A stretch of DNA of 64,000 nt, from the NCBI RefSeq assembly GCF_008801835.1, contig NZ_VZOW01000004.1:124001-188000 (forward strand), read 5' to 3'. This DNA is from Cupriavidus pauculus (GTDB lineage Bacteria; Pseudomonadota; Gammaproteobacteria; Burkholderiales; Burkholderiaceae). Below the pieces are notes generated by a model. That model was not told where the DNA came from. It was given only the letters and a program-made list of their open reading frames with translations, and searched no databases. Made by a program: the position numbers and the translations under genes. How positions within the stretch are numbered: position 1 is the stretch's first letter; each line of letters begins with the position of its first letter. Shown here in pieces: positions 54,176-63,240 of this stretch.

Positions 54176-55142
54176 ATGCTGCTGCCCCCAATTCCCATCA
54201 ATGAGTCCGCGCGCCTTGCCACGCTGGCATCGCTGAACATTCTCGATACGCCGCCGGAGGAACGCTTTGACCGCCTGACGCGGCTGGCCAAACGCCTGTT
54301 TGGCGTGCCAATCGCGCTGGTCAGCCTGATCGACGCAAATCGGCAGTGGTTTAAATCGTGCGATGGTCTCGATGTGCCGGAAAGCCCGCGCGACACCTCG
54401 TTTTGTGGCCACGCGATTTGCGAGGACGACATTCTGTTGATCCCCGATGCCACGCTGGATCCGCGCTTTCACGACAACCCGTTGGTGACCGGCGATCCGC
54501 ACATCCGCTTCTATGCGGGGCGGCCGCTGTCCGCCCCCGATGGCATGAAGCTCGGCACGCTGTGCCTGATCGATCGCAAGCCGCGCGATTTCAGCGCCGA
54601 GGATCGCGCGCTGCTGCACGACCTTGCGCAGATGGCCGAGCAGGAACTGGCCGCAGTGCACATGGCGACGATGGACGAGCTGACGGCGCTGTCGAACCGC
54701 CGCGGCTTCGCCATGCTGGGCCAGCATGCGATCGAGATGTGCCGGCGGCTGTCGCGGCCGGCCACGCTGGTGTTTTTCGACATGGACGGCTTCAAGCCCA
54801 TCAACGACCGCTTTGGTCATGCCGAAGGCGATCGCGCCCTGCGCGCGTTTGGCGGAGAACTGCGTTCGGTGTTCCGCGAATCGGATGTGGTGGGGCGGCT
54901 TGGCGGCGACGAATTTGCGGTGCTGCTGACCAACACCGACAGCGCTGGATGCCAGGATGCACTGGCGCGCCTGCAGCGACAGGTGCAGGCGTGGAACCAA
55001 CGCAATCCGCTGGGCGCTGCGCTACAGCGCAGGCGTGATCGGTTTCAATCCGCACTTCCACCGCAGCGTGGACGACCTGTTGGCCGAAGCTGACGCTGCC
55101 ATGTATGTGAACAAGACCGAGCGCAAGCAGGGGCGGCAATGA
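54176..55142 (+). pseudogene. GAF-GGDEF diguanylate cyclase gene with a frameshift near 55015
   Basis: From ATG 54176 a GAF domain (INESARLATLASLNILDTPPEERFD; SFCGHAIC; FYAGRPL; LGTLCLIDRKPR) is followed by a GGDEF domain with intact RLGGDEFAVLL. The frame then runs into unrelated residues and stops at 55093, while the missing end of the domain (YSAGVIGF, then DDLLAEADAAMY, VNK) continues in the next frame to 55142. Skipping one base around 55012-55022 would restore a standard diguanylate cyclase end. It may be a real mutation or a sequencing error. If real, the protein lacks the last GGDEF helix. Confidence 0.75.
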
Positions 55143-55287
55143 GCGCTGGCGGGTGCGCGGTCAGGCGCACGTTGTAGCTGACTCGCGGCGCCTGCCTGTC
55201 GTTTCCGGAAACCTGAGCGCGCTTGCGGACGCTTCACGCGCGTTGCGCGTTTTCTTCCGGGAATTTCCGCGTGCGGTCAGCGCGACC

Positions 55288-56736
55288 TCAGCGCCCTGCA
55301 GGCGCGGGGCGCTCGGGCGCCGCGCGCATGACGCTGGCGGCAATTTCGCGCGCCAGCGCATCGATGGCTTCGAGTTCTTCCTCGCCGATCACCGCCGGCA
55401 TGCGCACCGCACCCCAGTCGCCGTAGATCAGCGCGATGCAGCGGTTGCGCATTTTCACGGGCGCCAGCACCACCGAGCGCGCGTCGGGAATCGCATCGCG
55501 ATACCAGCGCGGCATGCGGTGCGCCACTTCGGGATCGAAGGTGTCCTCGATCAGCAGCGGCCGCCCGGACAGGCCCGCAAAGTGGAAGACATCGGGCACG
55601 AAGCCTTCCTCGAAGGACAGCGCGGGCAGCACCTCGCGCATGCCGTCGCCAAAGCCCAGCCGCGCATGGAAATGCCGCGTCTTCGGATTCAGCATCATCA
55701 GGAAGCAGCGCGAGAAATCGAGCGCGCGCATGCTGGATTCGAGCACCATCGGCGCCAGTTGCGATACCGACAGGCCGGCGCCTTCGCGGCGCACCTCGGC
55801 AAGCCCCTGGCGCAGGCGATCGAGCACGTTCACGGGCTGCGGTCCGGGCGACGCGCCGTCGGCCGGCGCCGCGGCTTCGGAGGCAACGATCGACGTGTTG
55901 AGCACTTCCGCCTGACTGACGGCCACGCTGACATCGGCGTGGTTCAGTCCCAACATCTTCGCGTGCGACGTCAGCAAGGCCGAGACCGATTCCGGCGAGC
56001 CTTCGCGCACCATCGTCACCGCCGCTTCGGACGATACATGGGCAATCGCGGCCAGCCAGTCGGCGTGGGTTTCGAGCACGGTGTCCGTAGTCAGCGTGCG
56101 CGGCTTCATCGCGTTGGCGATCAGCCCCGGCAACCGCCATTTCTGTGCGGCCGCCTCGGCGATGTCTTCGAGCGAGATGCCGAGCACTTCCTGCGCGGCC
56201 TCGTTTTCGGTCATCGGATGCGCGGCGCACATGGCCTCCACGCGCTCCCATTCCTCGGGAAAGTAGAACACCAGCAGTAGCCGGCTCATGTGGTGCATCA
56301 GCGTGCAGACGACGGCTTCTTCGCCTTCGTTGATGCCGTGCGCCTGGCTCAGCGCGCGCGTAATCTCGCCCGCCACCAACGCGCGCTGCAGCGCCTTGGC
56401 CGCCTGCGGGCGCTTGGGCGCCACGCCGTGGAAATAATCGAGCAGCTGGATGCCGAGCGTCAGGTGGCTGATGGCCTCCACGCCAAGCACCAGAATCGCC
56501 CGCGACACGGTGGTGACCTCGCCGCCAAACGATCGGTACATGGCCGAATTGGCCAGCCGGATCACCTTCTGCGACAGACTGAAATCGGACAGCACGCTGG
56601 TGGCCATCTCGCCGACCGTCAGGTCCGCGTTCAGGGTCTTGAAGATGTTGTCGACGCAGTACTGCAGCGTGGGGAAGTCACCTTGCTGCGCCATGCGGGC
56701 CCACAAGGTCTCCAGGAATTCGGCCTTGGATTTCAC
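55288..56736 (-). CDS. HDOD domain protein with C-terminal GAF-like region
   Basis: 482 residues. HDOD domain at about 15-215 (DFPTLQYCVDNIFKTL, LANSAMYRSFGGEVTTVSRAILVLG) and a C-terminal GAF-like sensor at about 310-470. The start overlaps the stop of the GGDEF-EAL gene by four bases, so it is the second gene of a c-di-GMP signalling operon. HDOD proteins bind partners or nucleic acids in signal output; none shows catalysis here. Confidence 0.85.
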   Translation of the reverse strand: MKSKAEFLETLWARMAQQGDFPTLQYCVDNIFKTLNADLTVGEMATSVLSDFSLSQKVIRLANSAMYRSFGGEVTTVSRAILVLGVEAISHLTLGIQLLDYFHGVAPKRPQAAKALQRALVAGEITRALSQAHGINEGEEAVVCTLMHHMSRLLLVFYFPEEWERVEAMCAAHPMTENEAAQEVLGISLEDIAEAAAQKWRLPGLIANAMKPRTLTTDTVLETHADWLAAIAHVSSEAAVTMVREGSPESVSALLTSHAKMLGLNHADVSVAVSQAEVLNTSIVASEAAAPADGASPGPQPVNVLDRLRQGLAEVRREGAGLSVSQLAPMVLESSMRALDFSRCFLMMLNPKTRHFHARLGFGDGMREVLPALSFEEGFVPDVFHFAGLSGRPLLIEDTFDPEVAHRMPRWYRDAIPDARSVVLAPVKMRNRCIALIYGDWGAVRMPAVIGEEELEAIDALAREIAASVMRAAPERPAPAGR

Positions 56737-58505
56737 GGCGCCACCCGCTGCGTGAAGACTTCGTCCAGGCCCATCACCAGCTTGCCGTCGAGCACGGCAT
56801 TCTCGAAATCGGCCGGGCTCAGCGCGCGCGCGTAGCGCCAGCCCTGCACCAGATCGCAGCCTTGCGCGGCCAGCAACTGGCCTTGCGCATCGGTTTCCAC
56901 GCCTTCGGCGATGGCAACCAGGCCCAGTTCGCGCGCCAGCGACAGCACGGCGGACACGATAGTACGGGCGTGCGGGGAATCGATCATGTCAGCCACGAAG
57001 CTGCGGTCTACCTTGAGCGCGGACAGCGGGAAGCGGCGCAGATACGACAGGCTCGAATAGCCGGTGCCGAAATCGTCGACGGCAAAGCGGATGCCCAGCG
57101 CGCGCAGCGACAGCAGCAGTTGCTCGGCGGCCTCCGGGTCCGTCATCAGCGCGCTTTCGGTGATCTCCAGCACCAGGCGGTCGGCGCCGATGCCGGCGTC
57201 CTGGATGGCATTGCGCACGCTATCGTAGAAATTGGGATGCAGGAACTGCACGGCCGAAACATTGACCGACATGTGGCCCACATGAATGCCCAGCGCATCC
57301 CACGCGGCCAGTTGCGCGCAGGCGCACCGCAGCGCCCAGGCGCCCAGATGCTTGATCAGTCCGTTCTTTTCCGCCACCGGGATGAAGACGTCGGGGCGGA
57401 TGTCCTCGCCACCATGATCCCAGCGCATCAGCGCTTCCACCGCGCAGATCTGGCCCGATCCGGGCCACACGATCGGCTGGTAATGCAGCAGGAATTCGCC
57501 GCTCTGCACGGCCTCGAACATGCTCTGTTCGATGCGGAACTGCTCATCGAGCCGCCGTTCCAGTTCCGGCGAATAGACGCAATAGCGGTTCTTGCCCAGC
57601 GCCTTGGCCTCGTACATGGCCAGGTCGGCGCGCCGCAGCCATTGCGATTCGCTCTGCGACGTGCTGTGGGAAAACGTCAGCCCGATGCTGGTGGTGATGC
57701 GCACATGGCAGCCCGCCAGCAGGAACGGCTGGCGACAGACGTGGATCACGCGCTCGAGGATCCGCACGGCCTCGGCCTCGGATTCCAGGCCATCGAGCAT
57801 CAGCACGAATTCGTCGCCGCCCAGCCGCGCCACGCTGCGCCGGGTGCGCACGGTGTCTTGCAGGCGCGCGCCCACTTCCTTGAGCAGCGCATCGCCAAGC
57901 TCGTGGCCGAGCGAGTCGTTGATGTTCTTGAATCCGTCCAGATCCATCAGCGCCAGCGCGAACGACTGGCCTGACGCCTGGCCGGACGTGCATTCCTCGA
58001 TCCGCTTGCGGATATAGGCGCGGTTGCCTACGCCCGTCAGCGGGTCCAGGAAGGCACGCTCGGTCAGCTGGCGCTCGGATTCCACCCAGTCCGTCACGTC
58101 GTAGCCGAACAGCAGCAGGCTGGCCGGGCCGTCGCTGCCGTGATGATGCGCCACGCGCAGGTCGATCCAGCCCGGGCCGCCGATGCCGCCGGCCATGCGC
58201 ACACGCTCGCGGCGCGCCTGATGGTCCTGCGCACAACCCTGCAGCATCTGCATCACGCGCTCGCGCGATTCCAGCGCGAACAGGTCCAGCACGGAGATAT
58301 GGAGCAGGTAGTCGAGCGGATAGACCAGCAGATCAGCGGTGGTTTCGGTCGCCTCAAGGATGCGTCCCTGGACGTCGACCCGCATCGCCAGCGCGCCGGA
58401 AGCCTCGAGCAACGCCCAGGCGTCGCCCCCGGAAGAGGCGGCGCCCGGCGCCCGCCGGTCGGCGGAGTCGGGTGCCAGGGCAACATCGTATGCAAGCGCG
58501 GTCAT
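56733..58505 (-). CDS. PAS-GGDEF-EAL c-di-GMP turnover protein
   Basis: 590 residues: PAS sensor (about 30-140), GGDEF domain (about 150-310) with intact GGDEF in RLGGDEFVLML, and EAL domain (about 325-575) with VEALMRWDH (EAL) and DDFGTGYSSLSYL and other acidic metal positions. No RxxD inhibitory site sits before GGDEF. Both activities could be present. It is the first gene of the operon with the HDOD protein, which may modulate the switch. No transmembrane helices. Confidence 0.92.
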   Translation of the reverse strand: MTALAYDVALAPDSADRRAPGAASSGGDAWALLEASGALAMRVDVQGRILEATETTADLLVYPLDYLLHISVLDLFALESRERVMQMLQGCAQDHQARRERVRMAGGIGGPGWIDLRVAHHHGSDGPASLLLFGYDVTDWVESERQLTERAFLDPLTGVGNRAYIRKRIEECTSGQASGQSFALALMDLDGFKNINDSLGHELGDALLKEVGARLQDTVRTRRSVARLGGDEFVLMLDGLESEAEAVRILERVIHVCRQPFLLAGCHVRITTSIGLTFSHSTSQSESQWLRRADLAMYEAKALGKNRYCVYSPELERRLDEQFRIEQSMFEAVQSGEFLLHYQPIVWPGSGQICAVEALMRWDHGGEDIRPDVFIPVAEKNGLIKHLGAWALRCACAQLAAWDALGIHVGHMSVNVSAVQFLHPNFYDSVRNAIQDAGIGADRLVLEITESALMTDPEAAEQLLLSLRALGIRFAVDDFGTGYSSLSYLRRFPLSALKVDRSFVADMIDSPHARTIVSAVLSLARELGLVAIAEGVETDAQGQLLAAQGCDLVQGWRYARALSPADFENAVLDGKLVMGLDEVFTQRVAP

Positions 58506-58843
58506 GTATTTGTTCTGGCCGAAATCCCGTTAGCGCAGGACTGATATCGGATGAATTGCTCTGAAACTGAAATGCCGGTGCGCTCCGGACCGTGCCGCGG
58601 GCAAAACCCCGTTTTGGCAAAATCCGCTGTTTTCGCAAAACCAGTCCGAGGCGAATCCGGGCCCGGAACATGACCTCTGGCTTTGACGCCACAAAATGAG
58701 CGACAGCGGCGATTCTAATACGACCTTGCATCCGGCTGAACGCCGCTTGGGTCAACGGATTGAGGGATCGGCGCGGCTACAACAGGCGGCGTTGGCGGCG
58801 CTCGCCCAAAATGCGTCAGGATTGACACGTCAAGGGAAAATCC
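58506..58843. other. Upstream region of the ilvA leader
   Basis: No gene. A TTGACG at 58683 and a TAATAC-like TCTAATAC near 58714 are not spaced as one promoter, and TTGACA at 58822 has no good -10 before the leader start. I cannot place the ilvA promoter with confidence. Confidence 0.4.
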
Positions 58844-58921
58844 GTGACACTCGAAGCCATGACCCGTTTCGGCCTGCAAATTTTCGCGATTATTCGCACC
58901 ATTCCTCGAATGGTGGGTTAG
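58844..58921 (+). CDS. Isoleucine-rich leader peptide of the ilvA attenuator
   Basis: Starts at GTG 58844, seven bases after AAGGG, or at ATG 58859. The ATG version reads MTRFGLQIFAIIRTIPRMVG, then TAG at 58919. Four isoleucine codons, all ATT, are at 58880, 58889, 58892 and 58901. The gene ends 23 bases before a terminator stem and its 3' end forms part of the antiterminator. This is the layout of amino-acid biosynthetic leader peptides. The next gene makes 2-oxobutyrate, the isoleucine precursor. Confidence 0.8.
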   Translation: MTLEAMTRFGLQIFAIIRTIPRMVG

Positions 58922-58970
58922 CGCGCGTCCGAAACAGACACATCAACCCGCCCAACGAGGCGGGTTTTTT
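58897..58970 (+). promoter_or_regulatory. Transcription attenuator of ilvA (pause hairpin, antiterminator, terminator)
   Basis: Four segments alternate. Region 1, CACCATT (58897-58903), pairs perfectly with AATGGTG (58909-58915). Region 2, GGTGGGTT (58912-58919), overlaps that and can instead pair over eight positions with region 3, AACCCGCC (58945-58952; one G-U). Region 3 also pairs perfectly with region 4, GGCGGGTT (58959-58966), followed by six T. Stalling on the Ile codons would cover region 1 and free region 2 for region 3, preventing the terminator. With isoleucine present the ribosome reaches the stop codon at 58919 and covers region 2, so the terminator forms. Confidence 0.85.
58945..58970 (+). 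terminator. Attenuator terminator hairpin
   Basis: AACCCGCC (58945-58952) and GGCGGGTT (58959-58966) with a six-base loop and a T6 tail (58965-58970). It lies 44 bases before the ilvA start codon and after the leader stop, so it stops transcription of ilvA unless antiterminated. Confidence 0.85.
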
Positions 58971-59014
58971 GTGGCCGGCCTCCTTGGGAAAATCCCTCTC
59001 AGACAGGAGCGCCA

Positions 59015-60091
59015 ATGCCGTCCCCCCAAGCCTTTCATGCCCGAACCACCTCGCCGGCGGCCGTTTTGCATGCCGATGGCGCACTGATCGATGCCGATGA
59101 CTACCTGCGGCGGATCCTGACCGCGCGCGTCTATGACGTGGCGCGCGAGACCGCGCTGGAACTGGCCGGCGCGCTGTCTGCGCGGCTCGGGCATCAGGTA
59201 TGGCTCAAGCGCGAGGACCATCAGCCGGTGTTCTCGTTCAAGGTGCGCGGCGCCTACAACAAGATGGCCAACCTGCCGGCCGATGCGCTGGCGCGCGGCG
59301 TGATCACCGCATCGGCCGGCAACCACGCGCAGGGTGTGGCGCTGTCGGCCGCGCGGCTTGGCGTGCGCGCCGTCATCGTGGTGCCGCAAACCGCGCCGCA
59401 GGTGAAGGTGGATGCCGTGCGCGCCCACGGCGGCCAGATGGTGGAAGTGGTCCTGGCCGGGGAGTCGTATCCCGACGCATACGACCACGCAGTGGCGTTG
59501 CAGCAAGAGCAGGCGCTCACCTTCATCCCGGCGTTCGACGATCCCGACGTGATCGCGGGGCAGGGCACGGTGGGTATGGAAATCCTGCGGCAGCACCGCG
59601 GCCCGCTCGATGCCGTGTTCGTGCCGATCGGCGGCGGCAGCCTGGCCGCCGGCGTGGCGTCCTATATCAAGGCGGTGCGTCCGGAGGTTCGGGTGATCGG
59701 CGTGCAGACCGACGATTCCTGCGCGATGGCGCAGTCCATCGCGGCCGGCGAGCGCGTGACGCTGGCGTCGGTGGGGCTGTTCTCCGATGGCACGGCGGTC
59801 AAGCGGGTGGGCGAAGAAACCTTCCGGCTATGCCGCCATCTGCTCGACGACGTGCTGACGGTCAGCACCGATGCGCTGTGCGCGGCCATCAAGGACATCT
59901 TCCAGGACACGCGCAGCCTGGTGGAACCGGCCGGCGCGCTGGCCGTGGCCGGGCTGAAGCAATATGCGCAACGCCTGCCGCAAGGTGCGCCACGGGCGCT
60001 GGCGGCCATCACATCGGGCGCCAATATGAATTTCGATCGCTTGCGGATCGTCGCGGAACGCGCCGAAGTGGTGGAGGCCGCCGCCCGCTGA
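59015..60091 (+). CDS. ilvA: Threonine ammonia-lyase (IlvA catalytic domain only)
   Basis: 358 residues; AGGAG seven bases before ATG 59015. PLP fold type II: Lys76 in FSFKVRGAYNKM, SAGNHAQGVALSA, GGGSLAAGVASY, and a C-terminal LVEPAGALAVAG and ITSGANMNFDRLR as in IlvA. It deaminates threonine to 2-oxobutyrate and ammonia, the first step towards isoleucine. Full-length IlvA has a further ACT-like regulatory region of about 150 residues; here the protein ends immediately after the catalytic domain and the next gene is 39 bases on, so allosteric isoleucine inhibition is probably lost and the attenuator may compensate. Confidence 0.92.
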   Translation: MPSPQAFHARTTSPAAVLHADGALIDADDYLRRILTARVYDVARETALELAGALSARLGHQVWLKREDHQPVFSFKVRGAYNKMANLPADALARGVITASAGNHAQGVALSAARLGVRAVIVVPQTAPQVKVDAVRAHGGQMVEVVLAGESYPDAYDHAVALQQEQALTFIPAFDDPDVIAGQGTVGMEILRQHRGPLDAVFVPIGGGSLAAGVASYIKAVRPEVRVIGVQTDDSCAMAQSIAAGERVTLASVGLFSDGTAVKRVGEETFRLCRHLLDDVLTVSTDALCAAIKDIFQDTRSLVEPAGALAVAGLKQYAQRLPQGAPRALAAITSGANMNFDRLRIVAERAEVVEAAAR

Positions 60092-60100
60092 CAACGACGA

Positions 60101-60125
60101 CGGGGGCCCACCTGCCGTGGCCCCG
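60101..60125. terminator. Imperfect inverted repeat between ilvA and the AAHS permease
   Basis: CGGGG..CCAC pairs with GTGGCCCCG across a CTGCC loop with a bulge of about two bases. No T-run. It sits between the two convergent stop codons and may be a factor-independent or Rho-linked terminator. Confidence 0.35.
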
Positions 60126-60130
60126 CAACG

Positions 60131-61600
60131 TCAGGACTGGAAGTCCTCGGCGTCCACGTCGTAGTTGGCCGGTTCCCAGCGGATCGCCAGCAGTGCGATC
60201 AAGCCGGCCAGCGGCGCCAGCGCGATCACCCAGAACACCTTGGTGCTCAGCGCGGCGGCCAGTACCGGGAACAGGAACAGCGACGCGGTGGAGCTGGCGC
60301 GCATCAGCGTCTGGTTGAAGCCCACGCCAACGCCGCGCAGCGATGTCGGGTAGCTCAGCGAGGCGTACGTCATGGTATGCGCGCCCGGACCAAAGCCCTG
60401 GCCCAGCAGGAACAGCGCCAGGAACGCAAGGGCGACCGCCACCTGCACGCCGCCGGCCGGCTTGCCCACCAGCGCCAGGCCGACCAGTGCGGCCAGCTGG
60501 AACGCGTAGCCGGTCACGGTCAGCTTCCAGGCGCCGGTCTTCGGCACCAGGTGCACGCCGATCAGGCCGCCCACAAAGGCGAACAGCAGGTTCAGCGCCA
60601 GCGACATCAGGATCGTGGTCAGCATGGTCTGGGCCAGGAAGCTCGCGATGATCACCGGCAGCCCGAACGCCACGGCGTTATAGGCGAACGACGAGGCGAT
60701 CGACATGATCGTGGCCAGCGTGGTGCGGCGCGCGTAGACGCCCTTGAGCAGCAGGCCGTAGTTGCGCCACGAAGCCGGGCGCTTGGGCGGCTCGACCACG
60801 GCGTCGGCCGCTACCACGGCGTCGATGCCATAGGACGTGCGCAGGATCTTGGCGGCGCCGTCGAGATCGCCCTGGTTGGCGGCCCACACCGGCGATTCGC
60901 TCATGTAGCGGCTGCGCACGGCGATGATGATCAGCGCCGGCACCGCGCCGAAGCCGAGGATGATGCGCCACAGCAGATTGCTGTGCGATGCCGGCAGGAT
61001 CGCGTAGCAGCCCAGCACCAGCAGATACGACACGCAGATGGCCGCATACCAGGTGGGGCACCACATCGCCACCCGCGCGGCCTTGTTGCCATGCCCCTTG
61101 AGCTTGGAGAATTCCGCCAGGAAGGCCATCGCCACCGGCAGGTCGATGCCGACCCCGAGCCCCATCACGAAGCGCGCGCCGGCCAGCACGTATTCGTTCG
61201 GCGCCAGCGCGCAGGCGATGGCGGCGATCACGAAGCACAGCATGTCCGCCATGAACACGCGATAGCGGCCGATCCGGTCGGTGAAATAGCCACCCAGGAA
61301 AGCGCCGACGATCGCGCCGAACGTGATGGCCGAGGCGACCATGCCGGTGCCGGCCGGCGTCAGGTTGAATTCGCGGCTGACGTCCTTCAGGCCGAAGGCC
61401 AGCGCACCCAGGTCATAGGCATCGAGAAAGATGCCGCCCAGCGCGATGGCCACTACGATGCGGGCATTGCTGACCGAAGCGCCGCCCTCGTTGACGAGTT
61501 TGGCGACGTCGGCGGCGCTGCGGATAACGGCTTTCGGTGGTGCGGCCGTCTGGCTGGCCGCCTCTGCGGCGCCGGGCGACAGGGCGAGATCGACTGACAT
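60131..61600 (-). CDS. AAHS-family MFS permease (aromatic acid:H+ symporter)
   Basis: 489 residues from ATG 61600; an upstream start at 61651 lacks support. Twelve helices, with [20 protein letters not shown] near the first helix, [14 protein letters not shown] (the DR-x-GR loop) and [18 protein letters not shown], typical of 4-hydroxybenzoate/protocatechuate PcaK-type carriers. No aromatic degradation genes are in the window, so the substrate stays open. Convergent with ilvA and divergent from the SDR gene, with about 250 bases between. Confidence 0.87.
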   Translation of the reverse strand: MSVDLALSPGAAEAASQTAAPPKAVIRSAADVAKLVNEGGASVSNARIVVAIALGGIFLDAYDLGALAFGLKDVSREFNLTPAGTGMVASAITFGAIVGAFLGGYFTDRIGRYRVFMADMLCFVIAAIACALAPNEYVLAGARFVMGLGVGIDLPVAMAFLAEFSKLKGHGNKAARVAMWCPTWYAAICVSYLLVLGCYAILPASHSNLLWRIILGFGAVPALIIIAVRSRYMSESPVWAANQGDLDGAAKILRTSYGIDAVVAADAVVEPPKRPASWRNYGLLLKGVYARRTTLATIMSIASSFAYNAVAFGLPVIIASFLAQTMLTTILMSLALNLLFAFVGGLIGVHLVPKTGAWKLTVTGYAFQLAALVGLALVGKPAGGVQVAVALAFLALFLLGQGFGPGAHTMTYASLSYPTSLRGVGVGFNQTLMRASSTASLFLFPVLAAALSTKVFWVIALAPLAGLIALLAIRWEPANYDVDAEDFQS

Positions 61601-61850
61601 TGGTATGGTTTCTTGTTGGCGGAACTGGGATGGCGAGCAGAAGGCGAGCACCTCCCTGGCCTCGCCCGATCAGGGCGGGATCGTACGACAACGGCCGCGT
61701 CAGCCCAAATGCATTGTTGTTATATCTTTAGATCAGCGCACGGGGCGGCCAAGAAAATCAAGGGTGTCCCCTCAGGGAACGTGGCCGTGTTGTACGATCT
61801 CTGCCAGATTCCGGCATTTGCCCATTCGATCGAAAACGGAGACATCGAGC

Positions 61851-62609
61851 ATGGAAAAGCAGGCAAGAGTGGCGCTGGTCACGGGCGCGGCGCGCGGCAT
61901 CGGCAAGGCGGTGGCGCAGGCGTTGTTGGCCGACGGCTATCGGGTGGTGCTGGCCGGACGCACCGCCGAGACGCTCGTGGCGTTGGCGGACGCGGCCAAT
62001 GCGGCGGGCCAGTCCGCGCTGGCGGTGCAGTGCGATGTCAGCCAGCCCGATTCGGTAGACGCCATGTATGCCACGGTGCGCGAGCGCTTCGGACGGCTCG
62101 ACGTGCTGTTCAATAACGCGGGCGTCAATGCGCCGGCGCTGTGTATCGACGAACTGTCTTTCGAACAATGGAAAGCCGTGCTGGACACCAACCTGACCGG
62201 CGCGTTTCTGTGCGCGCGCGGCGCCTTCGCGCTGATGAAATCGCAGGATCCGCGTGGCGGCCGCATCATCAACAACGGATCGATCTCGGCCCACGCGCCG
62301 CGCCCCAACACGGTGCCCTACACGGCCACCAAGCACGCGATCACGGGTTTGACCAAAAGCCTGTCGCTCGACGGCCGGCCCTATGACATTGCCTGCGGCC
62401 AGATCGACATCGGCAACGCGGGGACCGACATGGCCAACCGCATGGCGCGGGGCGTGCCGCAGGCCAACGGCGAGATTCGCCCGGAACCGCTGATCGATGT
62501 GGCGCACATTGCAAGTTCTGTGTTGCACATGGCCAATCTGCCGCTCGGCGCCAACGTCCAGTTCATGACCGTGATGGCCACCAAGATGCCGTTCGTCGGG
62601 CGCGGCTGA
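61851..62609 (+). CDS. Short-chain dehydrogenase/reductase
   Basis: 252 residues from ATG 61851 (GGAGA upstream). Classical SDR: nucleotide motif TGAARGIG (residues 11-18), NNAG near 88, catalytic Ser in NNGSISAH, Tyr-Lys in YTATK, and a C-terminal segment [11 protein letters not shown]. Substrate unknown; the lack of the usual PG motif after the active site ([13 protein letters not shown] instead) is a minor oddity. Monocistronic. Confidence 0.88.
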   Translation: MEKQARVALVTGAARGIGKAVAQALLADGYRVVLAGRTAETLVALADAANAAGQSALAVQCDVSQPDSVDAMYATVRERFGRLDVLFNNAGVNAPALCIDELSFEQWKAVLDTNLTGAFLCARGAFALMKSQDPRGGRIINNGSISAHAPRPNTVPYTATKHAITGLTKSLSLDGRPYDIACGQIDIGNAGTDMANRMARGVPQANGEIRPEPLIDVAHIASSVLHMANLPLGANVQFMTVMATKMPFVGRG

Positions 62610-62631
62610 GGCCCGTTCTCCCGGCCGAGAC

Positions 62632-63141
62632 TCAGTGCGCGCCGCCGCGTCCGGCCATGAACGCCGCCGCATCGGCGGCCGTCATACCGCGGCTGTCGCG
62701 CGCATCGGGATTGGCGCCGTGCGCCTTCAACAGCTCGACGATCTCGGTGCGCTGGAACATCGCCGCCGTCATCAGCGCGGTGCGGCCATCGGGCGAAGCG
62801 CCTTCCACGTCGGCGCCGTGCGCCAGCAGGATTTCGACGATGTCCTTGAAGCCCTTGTAGGCGGCGCCGGCAATCGGCGTTTGTCCCATGGCGTTGCGGA
62901 TATCGGGCGACGCGCCGGCTTGCAGCAGCGTGCGCAGCGCGTCGGCGTGGCCGTAATAGGCGGCCAGCATCGCCAGCGTGTCGCCTTTTTCGTTGCGCAG
63001 GTTGGGCGGCATGCCGCGCGCGATCAGCGCAGCCAGCGCCGCGGCATCGCCATTGCGGGCCAGATCGAACACCTGCCCAAGCGCGGCGATCATGCGGGCT
63101 TCTTCGTCCGCAGTCATGGTGGGAGATTGCGTGTTGTCCAT
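62632..63141 (-). CDS. Ankyrin repeat protein next to catalase
   Basis: 169 residues, almost entirely four or five ankyrin repeats: GDTLAMLAAYYGHADALRTL, GQTPIAGAAYKGFKDIVEIL, GRTALMTAAMFQRTEIVELL, each about 33 residues. No signal peptide. It is downstream of the catalase gene in the same direction. In Pseudomonas an ankyrin protein (AnkB) encoded next to katB is needed for full catalase activity, so a similar helper role is likely here. Confidence 0.87.
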   Translation of the reverse strand: MDNTQSPTMTADEEARMIAALGQVFDLARNGDAAALAALIARGMPPNLRNEKGDTLAMLAAYYGHADALRTLLQAGASPDIRNAMGQTPIAGAAYKGFKDIVEILLAHGADVEGASPDGRTALMTAAMFQRTEIVELLKAHGANPDARDSRGMTAADAAAFMAGRGGAH

Positions 63142-63240
63142 CTGCCGTGATTCCTGTGAGTTCGATGACCGGCGCCGCCGGCGCCGGCACGCGTCGGCCG
63201 CCCTGTGCCGCTTGCTGCAGGACAGGGCGGGCCGCGCGGA

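Noticed and set aside
58683..58720. TTGACG ... TCTAATAC as the ilvA promoter
   Set aside because: The distance between the two elements is about 25 bases, too long for sigma-70; the real promoter remains unassigned.
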